DNA of 64,000 nucleotides from Paenilisteria rustica (lineage in GTDB: Bacteria; Bacillota; Bacilli; Lactobacillales; Listeriaceae), in assembly GCF_013820765.1 (NCBI RefSeq), contig NZ_JABJVM010000009.1:1-64000 (forward strand). Reading direction: 5' to 3'. The position numbers and the translations under genes were made by a program. Shown here one piece after another: positions 43,701 to 51,650 of the stretch. The notes under the pieces were generated by a model. The model worked only from the letters and a program-made list of their open reading frames with translations, did no database searches and was not told the DNA's origin. The stretch's first letter is position 1. The number at the start of each line of letters is the position of its first letter.

Positions 43701-45173
43701 ATGAATCATTTCTTTTTACAGCTAATTGCAGAAAAAAAGGTTAGGCGACAAATCAAGGTATTGCAGAAAATCTACGATGCAAAATTCCCTCTTACAGTAG
43801 ATGAGATTGCCGAGGATTTGGATATTTCCAAAAGAACGTTATCCAGAGACATTAAGGATATCGAGCACTCGTTTCCAGAGCAAGAAGTATTAGAACTAAA
43901 TACGGTGTATGGCTATTCGATTAGTCACTCGCATTACGTCGATGATCTGATTGTTAGAATTTCTGAGGAATCGCCATTGCTTCTGATTGTGAACGGCGTT
44001 TTTCAGGAAGAGTTCAAGAGTATCGATGAGTGGGCCGACGAATTGTTTATATCAACATCGACGCTACACAGATATTTAACGTACTTGAAAAACCTATTGA
44101 AGGAGTTTAAGTTGGAGTTATCGTTAACACCGATAGCAATCCTTGGTGAGGAAGTAAATATTCGACATTTCTTTTTTAACTTTTTTTACAATATGAATGA
44201 TATTTCGACGATAAGCCATCCAACAGAAGCTGAGTATGATTTGCACATAAAATTATTAGCTGGATATGATGAAATCAGGAAAACCAGTAATTATTCACAA
44301 TACAGAAGAGGAATATATTGGCTTATGGTAGTGAATACTCGCATTAAACAAGATCACTTTATCAAAATAAATCCAGAGCTTAAAAAAATCCAAAAACAAA
44401 TGGAGACATATCAGGTGTTAGCACAAGTAGTGGAATCACTACTCCCGATTATGGTGGTAGATAGTATGCCTGAGGATGAGCTGGTGTACATGGATTTGTT
44501 GACGATGGATATTTTTGTGTATTTAGAGGATAGGGTTATAAGCGGCTTTCATACTAAAGCGGAAATGGATGCAGTCGATGATTTTCTAGTGAAGGCATTT
44601 CAAGTGTTAGGCATCGATGCAATCGAAGCATCTGATTTAAGGATTTTTATTTCCTATTTTCGTAATCAAATTTTATTGTCTAAGCTAACCCCTTTATTTC
44701 AAAAAAATGTGTATGAGGTCAATCAATTCATAAAAGGTGGACATAAGGCGTTGTTTTACAAATGGGTAGATTTATTGCAAAATGACCAAATTAAGCAAAT
44801 TGCTAATATAGAGTATATAGAGGATGTAGCAGTGAATTTGACGATATTTACACATTGTATGACTTATAATAAGCGTTTCAAAGAACGTGAGCGCCACATT
44901 TTATTTACATTCGATGGACCAAATGCTTATTTAAACTATTTGGCGACTTTGGTAGAGAAATTCAATATTAAAAATGTCAGAATCACACTGTTGATGAATT
45001 ATCATGTTACTAATGAGCTTATAAAAGAACGTCAGGTGGATGTTGTTGTATGTAATTACAAAGATGAAAATGAGGTATTGGACTGCGAACTATATAAGGC
45101 CGAGCGGGTTCCAACAGAGAATGATTGGGAACAAATTCGTAACATCATATTTTATATGGATGAAATTGTTTAA
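43701..45173 (+). CDS. Mga-family transcriptional regulator (island 2)
   Basis: A 490-aa paralogue of the island 1 Mga-like protein. N-terminal HTH (FPLTVDEIAEDLDISKRTLSRDIKDI), second HTH (SIDEWADELFISTSTLHRYLTYL), PRD-like helical middle and an EIIB-like end (FDGPNAYLNYLATLVEKFNIKNVRITLLMNYH). ATG 43701 has GGGGGTG upstream. Here it reads in the same direction as the Crp-like gene, whereas the island 1 copy is divergent, so an inversion or separate assembly has occurred. Confidence 0.83.
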   Translation: MNHFFLQLIAEKKVRRQIKVLQKIYDAKFPLTVDEIAEDLDISKRTLSRDIKDIEHSFPEQEVLELNTVYGYSISHSHYVDDLIVRISEESPLLLIVNGVFQEEFKSIDEWADELFISTSTLHRYLTYLKNLLKEFKLELSLTPIAILGEEVNIRHFFFNFFYNMNDISTISHPTEAEYDLHIKLLAGYDEIRKTSNYSQYRRGIYWLMVVNTRIKQDHFIKINPELKKIQKQMETYQVLAQVVESLLPIMVVDSMPEDELVYMDLLTMDIFVYLEDRVISGFHTKAEMDAVDDFLVKAFQVLGIDAIEASDLRIFISYFRNQILLSKLTPLFQKNVYEVNQFIKGGHKALFYKWVDLLQNDQIKQIANIEYIEDVAVNLTIFTHCMTYNKRFKERERHILFTFDGPNAYLNYLATLVEKFNIKNVRITLLMNYHVTNELIKERQVDVVVCNYKDENEVLDCELYKAERVPTENDWEQIRNIIFYMDEIV

Positions 45174-45530
45174 TAATAGAAGGAGGCTCTAGTATTAGTA
45201 AAGTTGCTGATATTGGAGTTTTTTATTGGAAATAGAATGGCGGATGTTGAAGCCAAATTTGATTTTTAATCAATTGTTAAAAATGGTTTAATAGAATTAA
45301 CAACAAGAGCAATGGACCACAAAAAAAAGACATAAAAAAATGTCGGAGTTGTGACGGAGACTAGCCTTGTCATAGCAAGGTTAAAAAACTTATTAAAAAA
45401 GAATAAAACATGTGGTGTAGGATATCATTCTGAAGCACTTATAAAAAAAGACGTTTTGATTGGATTAGCGTATTAATAAAAATACAAAAACGTAGTAGTA
45501 TTAATTTTAGTCATTTAGGGAGGTTTACAA
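45174..45530 (+). other. Intergenic region with repeat A, island 2
   Basis: 357 nt between the Mga-like and Crp-like genes. It contains repeat copy A (45231-45317), a small hairpin CCTTG/CAAGG at about 45363, and AT-rich DNA up to the GGGAGG site of the Crp-like gene. A reading ending MADVEAKFDF stops inside the repeat. No convincing gene is present. Confidence 0.5.
45231..45317 (+). repeat. Direct repeat copy A flanking the surface-protein unit
   Basis: About 87 nt that recur at 49575-49661 with roughly ten differences; shared blocks include ATGGCGGATGTTGAAGCCAA and AAAAATGGTTTAATAGAATT. Both copies can encode a ten-residue peptide MADVEAK(F/S)DF, but neither has an evident RBS. Confidence 0.8.
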
Positions 45531-46196
45531 ATGGATTATTTAGCAATAAACAAGCTACTCATTCGAGATAAGACAATTTTACAAAGCATCATAAACTCCA
45601 ATGATTTTCAGGATAACTTATTGGAAACGATAGTTATTCGAAAAGGAGATAGAATAATACAAGGTAGGATTCAAGATATTTACATCATTGAGGAAGGTCA
45701 TATAGCCAAAATAATCACCCATAATAAAAATGTAGAAAAAAATATATGTCAAGCTTTCTTGGGGGAGACAGACGTTATTTGGAGCAACCAATTTATTAGT
45801 GATAACAAGATAAGCTATGAGCCACTAAGTAGAGCTGTATTAAAGAAAATTGATGCCAATATATTTTTTAATGTACTAGCAACACATCCGTTTTTCACAG
45901 ATGTCCTCATTGAGGTACTGAATCGAAATGAGGAACTTGCTGAATTGTATGCCAGGCAGTTTCAATACGAGTTGCAGGACAGAATCCTTATGTTATTCGA
46001 ACAGTTAGGAACACAAATAAGTCCGCAAAAATTTATTTTGCCAAAAGGCTTGGACGCACATTATATTGCTGCTTATTGTGGTGTGAGTAGAGTTAGTGTT
46101 AATAGAGTATTGAGAGAATTTAAGGAAATGAAATTATTTGAAAAAAAGGATAAAGGTATATCCGAATTCAGAAAATATAAGATGGTAGGTAAATAG
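45531..46196 (+). CDS. Crp/PrfA-like transcriptional regulator (island 2)
   Basis: A 221-aa paralogue of the 16577 regulator, same length. N-terminus MDYLAINKLLIRDKTIL; beta-roll about 30-110; dimer helix; C-terminal winged helix (GLDAHYIAAYCGVSRVSVNRVLREFKEM) with a clearer helix-turn-helix than the island 1 copy. GGGAGG is 9 nt ahead of the ATG. It precedes the second giant secreted protein by 115 nt. Confidence 0.83.
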   Translation: MDYLAINKLLIRDKTILQSIINSNDFQDNLLETIVIRKGDRIIQGRIQDIYIIEEGHIAKIITHNKNVEKNICQAFLGETDVIWSNQFISDNKISYEPLSRAVLKKIDANIFFNVLATHPFFTDVLIEVLNRNEELAELYARQFQYELQDRILMLFEQLGTQISPQKFILPKGLDAHYIAAYCGVSRVSVNRVLREFKEMKLFEKKDKGISEFRKYKMVGK

Positions 46197-46202
46197 AAAC
46201 AT

Positions 46203-46241
46203 GGGTTTATAAGTTCTCCCGCGCCCGCAAAAAACTTAAAT
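46203..46241 (+). promoter_or_regulatory. Conserved inverted-repeat element before surface-protein gene (island 2)
   Basis: Same element as at 17233-17270: GGGTTTATAAGTT, C-rich centre, AAAAAACTTAAAT. It keeps the TAAGTT/AACTTA arms and A6 tract although the flanking sequence has diverged. Confidence 0.55.
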
Positions 46242-46310
46242 GATTATATGGAGAGTCAGTCAAGGGTATACGGTTAAGAAAATAAATTGAGAAGGAGAAT
46301 GATTTTAAAA

Positions 46311-49300
46311 ATGAAGAAGCAAAACCAAATGATAAGTAAGGTATCAAAAGTAATAGTAGCAGGAACAATTGTGTTTTCTAGCTTAGGGACAATCCCTTTT
46401 AATACGTTAGCAGCTGATGTAACGGGAACACAGGTAGCAAATGGGCAAATCACCATCCAAAATGGCGTAAAAGTAGAGTATACGCAAGTGATTAAAACGA
46501 ACCCATGGCAAGGCAACTTAGTTGGGACAGAATATGTAGCAAAAACATTCAGTGAGGATTTCGGTACGAACGAGCCTTTTCCAGGGGTAGGAAAAACGAA
46601 TTATTCCGTAACGAAAACAGCTTTCGTTGTCATCCCAGTTTCTGGACAATATAATTTCAGAACACAAGGAGATGACAGAACGACTGTTAAAATCAATGGA
46701 GTGCAAAAGTTATCAACAGGTGCGTATAATGCAACTGACGACAAGAATGTAGGCTATTTCCACGGTGGAGATATCGTTGAAGTTTCACAGACGATGGAGA
46801 ATGATGGAAGTATCGGTTTTATGGCTTTAAAATGGGGAATGCCAAACTTAAAATTAGAAAATCCAGATGGACAAAGAACAGATATTCCTCTTTCTAGTAC
46901 GTTCCCAACAAGAGAACAAGCGGAACAAGCAGCAGCAAAAATGAAGGACCATGGCGTCTTGACAGAATATTTTGATGGTACTTCATCCAATGTTTTTAAA
47001 GGTCAAGTAGTTGAGCCTGAAAGTTTCACGAAACATTACGGCTCGACAGAACCATATCCAGGGGTAGGAACTACTGATTACACAGTGAAGAAGACAGGTT
47101 ATATATATATTTCTGAAACTGGTAATTACCGTTTTAATGGCGGTGGAGATGATTATTTTACGCTTGCCATTGATGGAAAAGAATTGATTAAAAGTTTGAA
47201 GTATCCGAATTATGCCGAAACAGGGAGTATCTATCTAGAAAAAGGAGCGACCATCAAAATTGAGCAAACACTTGTTAACGAAGCTGGTGAAGGCTATGCT
47301 TCATTGAGATGGACAACTCCTAGTCAACCAGCATACAGTGACGTTAAAGTAACAGATATGTATGAGTCTAAAGAAAAAGCAGTGGCATCTAACGAAGGAC
47401 CAACATTTGAAGATGCAAGTGCAGCAGTCGATAACTTATTCACGAATAAAGATCCAAATGGCAATATCAAAAATACCCTAACACAAGCTGAAATTGATGC
47501 AGCACAAGCCCTAGTCAACAAAGTAACGGACCCAACGAAAAAAGCAACGTTACAAAACAATCTGAACAAAGCACAAAGCCAACTAGATGCTAAAAACGCA
47601 GCATCAGTGGCAGAAAAAGCAAACCAAGATGCGGCCAAAAAAGCAGTAGATGAGTTGTTCAACAACAACACATCATCAAGCAATGCCATCAAACCAGCAA
47701 CAAACCAAGCAGCAATTGATGCAGCGCAAGCCCTAGTCAACAAAGTAACAGATTCAACAACAAAAGCAGCATTGCAAGCAGATATAGACAAAGCCCAAAA
47801 CCTACTAGACGCTAAAAATGCAGCAACGGCAGCCGAAAAAACAAACCAAGATGCAGCGAAAAAAGCAGTAGATGAGCTATTCAACAACAACACACCATCA
47901 AGTAATGCCATCAAAACACTAACAAACCAAGCAGCAATTGATGCAGCGCAAGCCCTAGTCAACAAAGTAACAGATTCAACAACAAAAGCAGCATTGCAAG
48001 CAGATATAGACAAAGCTCAAAACCTACTAGACGCTAAAAACGCAGCAACGGCAGCCGAAAAAGCGAAGCAAGATGCAGCGAAAAAAGCAGTAGATGAGCT
48101 ATTCAACAACAACACACCATCAAGTAATGCCATCAAAACACTAACAGACCAAGCAGCAATTGATGCAGCGCAAGCCCTAGTCAACAAAGTAACAGACTCA
48201 GCAGCAAAAGTAGCATTACAAGCAGAGTTAGATAAAGCACAACAACTGCTAAATAACAGCGTACTAGCAACACCACAATTGAATCCAATGACAGAAGCAG
48301 ACACCGTATTTAGCGGTAAATTGGATGTTTCGAAATACAACCCAGGCACAATTCGCATCTACATCAATAATGCACCAGCAACAGTTGTAACAGTGGACGG
48401 TAACGGTAACTTCTCGTATAACATTGGAAACCGTAAAGCTGGTGATGTTATCGGCGTAGATTACAAAGATCGTACAGGTCAATACAATCTTACGACGAAA
48501 ACATTGATTACAGTAACACCAGTATCTAGCAATGTAACTATCAACAAAATGACAGAAAATGATGACTCGATTACTGGTAAAGCAACACCAAATGTAAAAG
48601 TGAGATATGTTGTCAATGGTCAAGCTGTGAATGTAGGGAGTGTAGATACGAACGGTAATTATACAGTGTTTATCGGCAAACAAAAAACAGGAACAGTTGT
48701 TGGGGTAGAAGTATTTGATCCAGCAACAAATAAATACAAAGCAGCGGTAACAACAACAGTAGCTGCAGTGAACGTGATGATTCAACCAATGACAAACTCA
48801 ACAGATACTGTATCGGGTACAGCTCCAGCGAATGCCAAACTTAGATTCCTAGTTGGCGGGGCAGCAGTGAATGTAGGCACAGCCGATGCGAGCGGTAACT
48901 ACAGCAAATATGTAGGAACTCAAATCGCAGGAACAACAGTAGCAGTAGAAATGCTAAACCCTGACACAGGAAGATACGAACTTGCGAAATCAACAACTGT
49001 AACAGGCGCTCCTAAAAGCGTGAACTATACTGTAGCAGCATTAACAACAGATAACGACACACTAACAGGAACAGCCCCTGCAAATGCAAAACTAAGATTC
49101 TCTATCAATGGTAATCTAGTTAGCGTTATCACTGCAGACGCATCAGGAAATTACAGCAAATTTATTGGTAAACAAAAAGACGGCGTAGTAGTTAGCGTAG
49201 AGCTTTTAAATGAAAACACAAACCAATATACAGCACCACAATCAGTGACAGTTACAACAGGAACAGGTAATGCGACACTTGCACCAGTCATCAACACGAT

Positions 49301-49514
49301 TACAGAAGGCCAAGGCGTAGTAACAGGTACAGTGCCAACAAGCGTTACAACTGTTAGAGTATGGGTAAACGGCGTTGCACAAACAATAGTATCTGCAACA
49401 AACGGTAACTTCACATGGACAAAAGCAAATCTAAAAGCTGACGATACAGTCAAAGTAGACTATAAAGATGCTACTGGAACTTGGATTTCCGCAGAAAAAG
49501 TCGTAACAAAATAA
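46311..49514 (+). CDS. Giant secreted repeat protein, PA14/Cry-like repeats/Ig-like (island 2)
   Basis: A 1067-aa secreted protein. Signal peptide about 1-34 (VIVAGTIVFSSLGTIPFNTLAA). Residues about 40-190 and 215-350 are two PA14-like domains (SGQYNFRTQGDDRTTVKINGV; TGNYRFNGGGDDYFTLAIDGK), a fold that often binds glycans. Residues about 366-651 hold four helical repeats of the same family as in island 1. Residues about 652-1067 hold five Ig-like modules (TVSGTAPANAKLRFLVGG...). It ends SAEKVVTK with no LPXTG or other anchor. ATG 46311 is chosen; AAGGAG is 13 nt upstream and earlier in-frame ATG/TTG codons overlap that site. Likely matrix protein or lectin-like adhesin tied to the adjacent EPS. 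Confidence 0.87.
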   Translation: MKKQNQMISKVSKVIVAGTIVFSSLGTIPFNTLAADVTGTQVANGQITIQNGVKVEYTQVIKTNPWQGNLVGTEYVAKTFSEDFGTNEPFPGVGKTNYSVTKTAFVVIPVSGQYNFRTQGDDRTTVKINGVQKLSTGAYNATDDKNVGYFHGGDIVEVSQTMENDGSIGFMALKWGMPNLKLENPDGQRTDIPLSSTFPTREQAEQAAAKMKDHGVLTEYFDGTSSNVFKGQVVEPESFTKHYGSTEPYPGVGTTDYTVKKTGYIYISETGNYRFNGGGDDYFTLAIDGKELIKSLKYPNYAETGSIYLEKGATIKIEQTLVNEAGEGYASLRWTTPSQPAYSDVKVTDMYESKEKAVASNEGPTFEDASAAVDNLFTNKDPNGNIKNTLTQAEIDAAQALVNKVTDPTKKATLQNNLNKAQSQLDAKNAASVAEKANQDAAKKAVDELFNNNTSSSNAIKPATNQAAIDAAQALVNKVTDSTTKAALQADIDKAQNLLDAKNAATAAEKTNQDAAKKAVDELFNNNTPSSNAIKTLTNQAAIDAAQALVNKVTDSTTKAALQADIDKAQNLLDAKNAATAAEKAKQDAAKKAVDELFNNNTPSSNAIKTLTDQAAIDAAQALVNKVTDSAAKVALQAELDKAQQLLNNSVLATPQLNPMTEADTVFSGKLDVSKYNPGTIRIYINNAPATVVTVDGNGNFSYNIGNRKAGDVIGVDYKDRTGQYNLTTKTLITVTPVSSNVTINKMTENDDSITGKATPNVKVRYVVNGQAVNVGSVDTNGNYTVFIGKQKTGTVVGVEVFDPATNKYKAAVTTTVAAVNVMIQPMTNSTDTVSGTAPANAKLRFLVGGAAVNVGTADASGNYSKYVGTQIAGTTVAVEMLNPDTGRYELAKSTTVTGAPKSVNYTVAALTTDNDTLTGTAPANAKLRFSINGNLVSVITADASGNYSKFIGKQKDGVVVSVELLNENTNQYTAPQSVTVTTGTGNATLAPVINTITEGQGVVTGTVPTSVTTVRVWVNGVAQTIVSATNGNFTWTKANLKADDTVKVDYKDATGTWISAEKVVTK
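47628..48293 (+). repeat. Three tandem 222-bp coding repeats
   Basis: Units starting at 47628, 47850 and 48072 are 222 bp (74 codons) apart and nearly identical over long blocks, which implies recent duplication; a diverged, shorter unit precedes them. Confidence 0.85.
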
Positions 49515-49523
49515 TAAAAAATG

Positions 49524-49556
49524 AGCTGGGACAGGAGAATGGTTTTCCGTCCCAGT
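49524..49556 (+). terminator. Hairpin 1 after island 2 surface-protein gene
   Basis: GCTGGGAC...GGA pairs with TCC...GTCCCAG, 10 nt after the stop codon. T-tract is weak. Confidence 0.65.
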
Positions 49557-49574
49557 ATATGAAATCAGTAACAT

Positions 49575-49661
49575 AACAGAATGGCGGATGTTGAAGCCAA
49601 ATCTGATTTCTAATCTATTCTCAAAAATGGTTTAATAGAATTAACAGCAAGAACAACAGAT
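49575..49661 (+). repeat. Direct repeat copy B
   Basis: Second copy of the 87-nt repeat found at 45231-45317. Directly followed by a remnant of a surface-protein gene end. Confidence 0.8.
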
Positions 49662-49693
49662 CAGACGATACAGCCAAGGTCGTAACAAAATAA
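49662..49693 (+). pseudogene. Remnant of a duplicated surface-protein gene 3' end
   Basis: The 32 nt read GACGATACAG joined to CCAAGGTCGTAACAAAATAA, matching the DDT...KVVTK-stop end of the gene at 46311-49514 (49440-49514) with the middle deleted. The following hairpin is also a copy of the one after the intact gene, so this is a collapsed duplicate. Confidence 0.65.
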
Positions 49694-49703
49694 TACAAAA
49701 CGA

Positions 49704-49738
49704 GCTAGGACGGGAAACACAGTTTTTTCCGTCCTAGC
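49704..49738 (+). terminator. Hairpin 2 before island 2 EPS operon
   Basis: GCTAGGACGGGAAA pairs with TTTTTTCCGTCCTAGC. It is a diverged copy of hairpin 1, 25 nt ahead of the lipoprotein start. Confidence 0.65.
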
Positions 49739-49763
49739 ATATAAAAATAAGCGAGGTAATAGA

Positions 49764-50261
49764 ATGAAAAAATTAGCAATCGGACTCGTAGCAGTAATCG
49801 GTCTCACATCAGCACTTACAGGATGCGGCAATCCATCATCAGAAAAAGATCAAACAGAAACAAAACAAGTAGCACAACAAGAAACAGTAAAAGCAACAGA
49901 CCAAAAAACATTCAAACTAGGCGATCATGTAGATTTTCTAGGGCTAATTGTTACATTTGAAAAATCCACCTATTTAGAAAATGACAAAGGCGTCAAAGAT
50001 AGTGTGATGAAAATAGATATGAAGGTAGAAAATAAATCAGCTGCATCACGTGGCTTTACAACAATCGATATGGAGATTAAAGACAGCAAAGGCAAGAAAT
50101 TAGCGATTTATCCAGGCGAAAACCTAGGTGATAAAATCAAACCAGGCAAGTCCATCAGCGGCGCAGGTTATTTCACAGTGAACGGCAATGCACCATACAC
50201 AATCACCTACAAAGACCAAGACTCAGATAAAAAGGCTTCATGGAAAGTGGAGGTTAAATAG
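49764..50261 (+). CDS. DUF4352-like lipoprotein (island 2)
   Basis: A 165-aa paralogue of the lipoprotein at 22123. Lipobox LTGC (C21), charged linker, then the same single domain (LGDHVDFLGLIVTFEKSTYL, RGFTTIDMEIKDSKGKKLAIYPGENLG, GAGYFTVNGNAPYTITY). It opens the island 2 EPS operon, as its partner does in island 1. Membrane-anchored on the outer face; role unknown. Confidence 0.82.
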   Translation: MKKLAIGLVAVIGLTSALTGCGNPSSEKDQTETKQVAQQETVKATDQKTFKLGDHVDFLGLIVTFEKSTYLENDKGVKDSVMKIDMKVENKSAASRGFTTIDMEIKDSKGKKLAIYPGENLGDKIKPGKSISGAGYFTVNGNAPYTITYKDQDSDKKASWKVEVK

Positions 50262-50263
50262 CA

Positions 50264-50929
50264 TTGGAGCAAAAAACAATTGAACTAGCCGACTTTCTAT
50301 ACGTGTTAAAAAAATGGTTCTGGCTCATCATTATCCTATGCATCGTGGGTGCAATGAGCGGATTTGTTATTTCAAAAGAGTTTATGACCCCAATCTATGA
50401 ATCTCAATCACAATTAGTCATTAAGCAAGAAAATAAAAAGGACACAGCCACAACAACAGAAACACAGAGTAACATCCAGCTAGTTAACACCTACAAAATT
50501 ATCCTAGTAAGTCCAACTGTTTTAGGAACGGTAATCAAAAATTTAGATTTACCAGAATCCACAGAGCAACTAGCAAAACAAATATTAATCGAGAACTCGA
50601 AAGACTCTCAAGTGCTTACTGTTAATGTATTAAATGCAGATCGTGAACTAGCTAAACAAATAAATCAACAACTGATCAAAGCAGCAACGAAAGAATCCGA
50701 TAAAATTATGTCTGCCAATAATATTCGAGTTTTGACACAACCGACTGAAAATATGTCACCAGTTAAGCCGAATCAAACTTTGGTGATTGGTGTGGGATTC
50801 ATCGTCGGGCTCCTCGTAGCTATCTCCATTATTGTGCTCAAAGAAACGATGAGGCAGAATATCAGAGATGAAAAAGAGTTACGTGCGATTATTAAAGCCA
50901 CCCATTTAGGCAATATAAATCAATTTTGA
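50264..50929 (+). CDS. Chain-length regulator/BY-kinase modulator, Wzz/YveK type (island 2)
   Basis: A 221-aa protein starting at TTG with GTGGAGG 9 nt upstream. Membrane segments at about 16-36 and 170-192 flank an external domain (YESQSQLVIKQENKKD, NIQLVNTYKIILVSPTVL); MSPVKPNQ is the proline-rich motif. Pairs with the kinase directly downstream. It lies right after the lipoprotein gene rather than near the operon end as in island 1. Confidence 0.9.
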   Translation: MEQKTIELADFLYVLKKWFWLIIILCIVGAMSGFVISKEFMTPIYESQSQLVIKQENKKDTATTTETQSNIQLVNTYKIILVSPTVLGTVIKNLDLPESTEQLAKQILIENSKDSQVLTVNVLNADRELAKQINQQLIKAATKESDKIMSANNIRVLTQPTENMSPVKPNQTLVIGVGFIVGLLVAISIIVLKETMRQNIRDEKELRAIIKATHLGNINQF

Positions 50930-50942
50930 TAGGAGTAAATGT

Positions 50943-51629
50943 ATGCTATCGCTATCTCGGAAAAAAAATAAACCACCAGTGAATCGACTAGCTCAGTTGG
51001 GAGAAAATAAATCAGTCAATGAACAGTTTCGGATTATTAGAACGAATATCGAGTTCGTCTCCATGGGACAAAATAACGTGTATCTTATCACATCAAGCAT
51101 TCCGGGAGAAGGGAAGTCCACGATAACATCGAACATCGCGATGACTTTTGGTCAACAAAATAAGAAGGTATTACTGATTGACGGCGATATGAGACGACCG
51201 ACGCAAGACAAGCTATTTCGCAGGTTAAACAATGTCGGACTGAGTACTTTGCTTGCCAACCAACACACATTGGAAGAATCCATTCAACCGATTGAAGAAT
51301 ACAATATCGACTTTTTACCAAGTGGCCCCGTTCCGCCTAACCCCGCTGAATTACTTTCCTCGACCAAACTTGAGAAACTACTAGAAGAATGCAAACAGAA
51401 ATACGATCTCATTTTTATTGACAGTCCGCCATTGATTGATATTGCCGATGGACCAATTTTGGCAAGTAAGGTAGATGGAACTTTTCTAATTGTACGAGCA
51501 TACAAGACCTATAAAGCAGAGATTCAGAAAAGTGTACAAATACTAGAGCAATCCAATAGTAAAGTCATGGGATATATTCTAAACGATGTGAAAAAACAAG
51601 GCCAAGGCAAAAACTATTACGTCTATTAA
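50943..51629 (+). CDS. Bacterial tyrosine kinase, CapB/YwqD type (island 2)
   Basis: A 228-aa BY-kinase with Walker A SSIPGEGKST, Walker A' LLIDGDMRRPT and Walker B LIFIDSPPLID, and a C-terminal tyrosine tail NYYVY. Phosphorylation state would control EPS polymerisation with the Wzz-like partner 13 nt upstream. No phosphatase gene nearby. Confidence 0.92.
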   Translation: MLSLSRKKNKPPVNRLAQLGENKSVNEQFRIIRTNIEFVSMGQNNVYLITSSIPGEGKSTITSNIAMTFGQQNKKVLLIDGDMRRPTQDKLFRRLNNVGLSTLLANQHTLEESIQPIEEYNIDFLPSGPVPPNPAELLSSTKLEKLLEECKQKYDLIFIDSPPLIDIADGPILASKVDGTFLIVRAYKTYKAEIQKSVQILEQSNSKVMGYILNDVKKQGQGKNYYVY

Positions 51630-51650
51630 ATGATAAGGATGCGTTTATAA

